Source of the DNA: Nemertoderma westbladi
Taxonomy: Eukaryota > Xenacoelomorpha > Nemertodermatida > Nemertodermatidae
Direction: 5' to 3'
DNA: 64,000 nt
Assembly (NCBI GenBank): GCA_032718475.1
Contig: JAUCBJ010007854.1
Location: forward strand, 84,270-148,269
Every line of letters starts with the position of its first letter. The stretch's first letter is position 1. Positions 59,982-64,000 of this stretch are shown here, piece after piece. The notes beneath the pieces were generated by a model. That model did no database searches. It was not told the origin of the DNA and worked only from the letters and a program-made list of their open reading frames with translations. A program made the position numbers and the translations under genes.

Positions 59982-62900
59982 TTAAGTTGGGGAGTCCCTA
60001 GATGTTTGTTGGATTAGGGAGGTGGTCGTGGGAAGAGTATCTTGCCTCCCATAGTTTCCGGAGAGTTCTCTGTCTCTTTCCAGTAAACATAAGCGACCAA
60101 CTGGGCGATTGAGCTGCTGTGTCTCGAAGACAATTCTCGGTTTCTTGAAGTTACGTCGCATGACGACGAGTTCTACCGATCGCACCAAACCGTCATCCGA
60201 GATGTGAGTCTCGATGATACGACCTGTCTGCCACCGCTTACGTGGAAGATCTACATCCACAATAAGAACCATGTCTCCAGCGCTGACGTTTTCTTGCTGC
60301 GCAAACCACTTAGTTCGAAGTTGTAGCGTGGGCAGATAATGTTTTTCAAAATGGTCAGCAAAACGACGGGATAACAACTGCATAAGTTGCCAAGTTTGCC
60401 GGCAGTATTCGTCTCCGTCTGTGATTTCCGATTGTGGGAGCATGGCTACAGGTATCTTCAGTAGGAAGTGCGCGGGTGTTAGCGCTTCCAGGGAATCGGG
60501 ACTCGATGAGACTGGCATAAGCGGTCTCTCATTGAGATAGGCGGCGATTTCCTCCATTAACGTCGCAAAAGTTTGTCGGTGAGATACGCGCGGCAAGGCA
60601 CTATAAAGTGAAATGCTGTCTTCACACTTCTTATTAATCTCTCCCAACTTCCTCCCCACCAACACTTCCTCCACACTTCCTCTCCGCTCGGCGGCGTTGA
60701 AGGTCCAGCTAGACGCTGTTACTCGTAGCTGATCGTCCACCTGTCTTTGGTTCCAATCTTTGACGTAAGCTTTGATTTCATTGTTGGCACCAATGAAGTT
60801 TGTTCCCTTATCAGATCTCATCGTGTTACTAGTGCCAAAGCGAGCGATCTGTCGTCGTAAGCTTAATAGAAAGCTGTTGGTAGATAAATCGTTCACCATA
60901 TCGAGATGGATGGTTCTACAAGTCATACAAACAAAGATTACACACCATCTCTTGACTATAGTCCTAGCACGATATACTTCAATAGGGCCAAATAAATCTA
61001 CACCGGTATTAGTAAAGGGTAGTTCATAGAAGCTTACTCGTTCCCTAGGTAATTCTGCCTCTCGCTGTGTTAAAGGCCTACTGAATGCTTTCCTACAGGG
61101 TATACAGTTCCTAAGAACTTGGTTCAGAGCTCTACGGGGTTTATAAAAATAATAGCGAGTTCGAATTTCGCTAAGAACTCGTTCTCTACCAGCATGATAA
61201 AGTATGCTGTGAACATCTACAATCATCTTGACTTGTATTTCAAGATTTCTAATGAGGATGGGGAACTTAGTGTCAAAGGATAATGGCGCATTCGTTAATC
61301 TTCCTCCAACACGTATCAACCCATCTATCATTGTGCTAGAGAAACGATCCCTTAAGCACATCTGTGGATTTCTCAACAACAGGAAATACTTATCGGAATC
61401 CTCATAGCATTGCAGGAGTCTCAGCATCTGCTTGTTGGTTTCGTCATGGTCTTGATAACTGATCTTCTCCTTCAGAAACCTGTCGGGTATCTTATATTTG
61501 GGGAGATCTTTAATAACATGGACCTGCACTGATGTTATTGGAGCGGTATCACCTTTGGCCTTCATCCCAGAGTAGTGATGGTGAAAACATATCTTTAAAT
61601 ATGTAACGGCCTTACAGAGCCGATTCCAGGAACTGTAGTGATGTATCGCTCTCTGCAGAAGAGGTGAGAGTCCTTGCGAGACGTCTGGTATTCCAGATTT
61701 CCAATCCTTCTCACGGATTTCCACAACAAGTTTATTTGTGGCTGTGGGTTTCTGATCCAAAGCGTCGTCTCCGGAAATATGTAGTACAGACAGATCTACC
61801 ATGGGTTTGAATAACTTCGATTTACTCGCCCGAGTTTTAGGTTTGACTTTCTCCGCTCCCTTGGCCTGTCTAATCTCTGCTGTAGTAAGATGAGGAGGCC
61901 ATTCTTCTTCTTCTTTGTAGAGGAAGTCGGGTCCACCTAACCAGTCTGGAGTATCTACCAGTTCTTGTGGAGTTGCTCCCCTGGAGGCGATGTCTGCTGG
62001 GTTAATCGTTCCGGGGCAATGTCTCCATTGATCCATCGTTTTGCGACTGAGTATAATAGCTACTCTGTTGGTAACGAAGACGCTGAACTGACAGACTTCA
62101 TTGGTTATATACTCCAACACGAGTAAAGCGTCGGTCCAATAGACAGTTTTCTCCAGTGGATAGTCGATTTGTTCTGTTACATTCCGGCCGATGGCTGTAG
62201 CGTATAGAGCCGCTTTTAACTCCGCTCGAGGAACTTTCAACTTGTTGTTTATCAATGCCTTAGAGGTAACCAAGGCGACTTTGATTCCATCCGGAGTTTC
62301 CACCCTTAGGTAGGCTACTATACCTATTCCCATATCGCTGGCGTCTCCAAACACATGGAGTTGATAGGAATACGTAGGGAGAACATGACCAAAATATGAA
62401 CGGGAAATTATAAAGTTCTCGATGGCTGGTAGAGAATCCTCCCATTTCATCCACTTCTTTAATAATTCTCCCTTAAGTGGATCGTCCCATGAGTGGTTTT
62501 CAAGCCACATTTGTTGTACTAAACTCCGAGCAATCAATATAACTGGGCTAATAAATCCCAATGGATCGAAATAAGTGCTCAGGATACTTAAACAAATCCG
62601 TTTAGTCCGAACTGGATTATCTCGCTGTTTTAGTTGGAAAAACAGGATATCTCTTTCTGTGTCCCATTTCAAACCAAGGGTCTTAGTTTCTGGGAGATCA
62701 TCTTTTATTAGATCCAGGTCTTTTGCTCCTCGATCTTCTACCGGGATCGACTCCAGAAACTCACGGGAGTTGCTGGTGAATTTAGTTAATCGAAATCCAC
62801 CTCTTTTTAAGCACTCTACCGTTCCTTTAGCGACCTCGATGGCTTCTTCGACTGATGGAAGGGACTTTAGATTGTCGTCCATGTATATATCCCGCTTAAT

Positions 62901-64000
62901 GTTGTCAATCACCTCTTTAGAGAAGGCGTCTCGGTTGTCATCCGCAGTGGTGCGCACCATGGAACAGGCGTTTGAAGGGCTCGAGATTATCCCAAAAGCC
63001 TGGATGGTCATCCAGTACTCCACCAGTTTCTGATTGAGGTCTCCTTCAGGCCACCACAGAAATCGTAGGCTATCTCGATCCCTATCCAGCGCTTTGACTT
63101 GTAAGTACATGCCTTCTATATCTGAGGCGAAAGCAATTGAATATTGTCTTAATCTTAAAAGTATTCCCAACAATGATTGGAGTAAGTTGGGTCCAGGTAA
63201 CAATTCAGAATTAAGGGATTGGCCCATATAGAGGGCGGAGCCGTCGAACACCACTCGTACCTCATTTGGTTTACCGGGTTTGGGAACGTAATGGTGAGTT
63301 AAATAATACGTTCTCTCAGTTATAGGTGTTTCTTCCGGTACTAGCTCCGCATATCCCTTGCTAATAAACTTCTTCAACTGCGTTTGATACATTTCTTTAG
63401 CTGAAGAATTTGCCGTAAGGCGTCGATGTAGTTGAGCAATTCTTTTCTCCGCCAAGGGTCGGTTGTTAATGAACTTTGGTTCTCGCTTTCGGAAAGGAAG
63501 ACCGATCTCATATCTACCTTGATCTTTAAGAAAACGTGTAGTTGTCTCTTGGATCTGCTTGGCTCTTTCTTCTTCTACCGATAGGGCCTTATCGTAGGAG
63601 TTGGGCTCTACAGCCTCTTGAGTAAAGAATCGTATGGCGTGTTCATCCCGAGTCTTGGCATTATAACGTTCAATGACGTCATTAAGTTCGTCGTTATATT
63701 CATCTCGTTCTGATGGAAGAAGGAGCTGACATAAGTTCACTTGGTTTTGCCAAGTCTCGTTTTCTTTAAGGAGATCGATTGTATTCTCCTCATCGAAGAG
63801 TTGGTGTATATCGTCGTTGTCTGAGGAGTATGGAGTTCCCTCAGTTGAATCGTATAACTCACTGTTCTCAACTTCCCATTCTCGCACTTGATATACCTGA
63901 TCTTTCGGTAATCTTTCCATGAGAGTTCTACGGGAAGGGCCAGTAAAGTACCAACCCACTCTAGTTCTTACCGCATAAGGTTGTAATGGTTGCGGTTGAG
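59966..64000 (-). mobile_element. BEL/Pao LTR retrotransposon, 3' half, running off the right edge
   Basis: Defined by the pol frame and the suggested purine tract on its 3' side. Gag, protease and the 5' LTR would lie to the right of the window. The 3' LTR is only suspected. The reading frame is otherwise unbroken over 4 kb, so the copy is fairly young despite the integrase disruption. Confidence 0.8.
59982..64000 (-). CDS. BEL/Pao LTR retrotransposon pol (partial at its 5' end)
   Basis: Open frame of 1,325 codons from a GTG at 63959, but the frame stays open to the window edge (13 more codons), so this is the interior of a gag-pol polyprotein. Numbering from 63959: GWYFTGP region after the protease (1-10); reverse transcriptase about 215-400 with VRVVFDGSA, FASDIEGMYLQV and YMDDNLKS (359-365); Pao-type RNase H about 534-660 with HVFGDASD, VPRAELKAA and VYWTDALL; integrase zinc site about 917-955 (His pair, then CIPC); core aspartates at TGVDLFGP and RSDKGTN. 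The third acidic residue is not in this frame: the sequence at about 60610-60700 is a purine-rich stretch with short internal duplications, and the WERL-type motif of BEL integrases is seen there in a neighbouring frame. Frame is regained before LNERPLMPV and LEALTPAHFLL. The integrase is therefore disrupted. No env is present. Confidence 0.88.
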   Translation of the reverse strand, partial: QPQPLQPYAVRTRVGWYFTGPSRRTLMERLPKDQVYQVREWEVENSELYDSTEGTPYSSDNDDIHQLFDEENTIDLLKENETWQNQVNLCQLLLPSERDEYNDELNDVIERYNAKTRDEHAIRFFTQEAVEPNSYDKALSVEEERAKQIQETTTRFLKDQGRYEIGLPFRKREPKFINNRPLAEKRIAQLHRRLTANSSAKEMYQTQLKKFISKGYAELVPEETPITERTYYLTHHYVPKPGKPNEVRVVFDGSALYMGQSLNSELLPGPNLLQSLLGILLRLRQYSIAFASDIEGMYLQVKALDRDRDSLRFLWWPEGDLNQKLVEYWMTIQAFGIISSPSNACSMVRTTADDNRDAFSKEVIDNIKRDIYMDDNLKSLPSVEEAIEVAKGTVECLKRGGFRLTKFTSNSREFLESIPVEDRGAKDLDLIKDDLPETKTLGLKWDTERDILFFQLKQRDNPVRTKRICLSILSTYFDPLGFISPVILIARSLVQQMWLENHSWDDPLKGELLKKWMKWEDSLPAIENFIISRSYFGHVLPTYSYQLHVFGDASDMGIGIVAYLRVETPDGIKVALVTSKALINNKLKVPRAELKAALYATAIGRNVTEQIDYPLEKTVYWTDALLVLEYITNEVCQFSVFVTNRVAIILSRKTMDQWRHCPGTINPADIASRGATPQELVDTPDWLGGPDFLYKEEEEWPPHLTTAEIRQAKGAEKVKPKTRASKSKLFKPMVDLSVLHISGDDALDQKPTATNKLVVEIREKDWKSGIPDVSQGLSPLLQRAIHHYSSWNRLCKAVTYLKICFHHHYSGMKAKGDTAPITSVQVHVIKDLPKYKIPDRFLKEKISYQDHDETNKQMLRLLQCYEDSDKYFLLLRNPQMCLRDRFSSTMIDGLIRVGGRLTNAPLSFDTKFPILIRNLEIQVKMIVDVHSILYHAGRERVLSEIRTRYYFYKPRRALNQVLRNCIPCRKAFSRPLTQREAELPRERVSFYELPFTNTGVDLFGPIEVYRARTIVKRWCVIFVCMTCRTIHLDMVNDLSTNSFLLSLRRQIARFGTSNTMRSDKGTNFIGANNEIKAYVKDWNQRQVDDQLRVTASSWTFNAAERRGSVEEVLVGRKLGEINKKCEDSISLYSALPRVSHRQTFATLMEEIAAYLNERPLMPVSSSPDSLEALTPAHFLLKIPVAMLPQSEITDGDEYCRQTWQLMQLLSRRFADHFEKHYLPTLQLRTKWFAQQENVSAGDMVLIVDVDLPRKRWQTGRIIETHISDDGLVRSVELVVMRRNFKKPRIVFETQQLNRPVGRLCLLERDRELSGNYGRQDTLPTTTSLIQQTSRDSPT

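Overview
The window is animal nuclear DNA, most likely from an invertebrate. The evidence is a GT-AG-spliced gene, several families of APE-type LINE (non-LTR) retrotransposons with 5' truncations and target-site duplications (TSDs), a BEL/Pao LTR retrotransposon, cut-and-paste DNA transposons, and very large minisatellite arrays. The species cannot be named from what is visible. No rRNA, tRNA, CRISPR array or bacterial-type operon was seen.

Layout. 1-2135: 18-bp minisatellite running off the left edge, its last part organised as a 72-bp higher-order repeat. 2574-4324 (minus): two well-supported exons of an unknown protein. 4384-18860: about 12.8 kb of a 52/56-bp minisatellite (array A) holding two copies of one LINE (family 1, copies a and b). 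18861-39644, with one last unit at 40648-40689: about 20.8 kb of a 44/46/43-bp minisatellite (array B), about 470 units, holding copy c. 40667-40875 (minus): a candidate first coding exon of the same gene. Its phase and hydrophobicity fit exon 2, so arrays A and B may together form one intron of about 36 kb. 41452-41852: a MITE with TTAA duplications. 42094-42709: fourteen almost identical 44-bp units (array C). 42822-45641: a complete DNA transposon whose transposase frame has one visible nonsense codon.

46160-53270 is best read as one old, decayed LINE (ORF1 then ORF2 endonuclease), opened by later events. A second LINE (family 2) sits in ORF1 with an 11-bp TSD. A 30-bp minisatellite (array D) lies between ORF1 and the endonuclease, and family-1 copy d lies in array D with an 11-bp TSD. 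A 21-bp minisatellite (array E) ends the endonuclease reading frame, and a nearly intact LINE with a PHD-like finger, endonuclease and reverse transcriptase (53677-57486) sits in array E. 57518-59965 shows no gene. 59982-64000 (minus) is the pol region of a BEL/Pao element entering from the right edge. Its integrase is disrupted.

Main themes: tandem arrays act as landing sites for LINEs (all four family-1 copies and the PHD LINE lie in arrays, in four unrelated repeats), and the unit of array B seems to contain a copy of the 5' splice-site region of the neighbouring gene. The many short open frames in the arrays follow from repeat periodicity and are not listed as genes.
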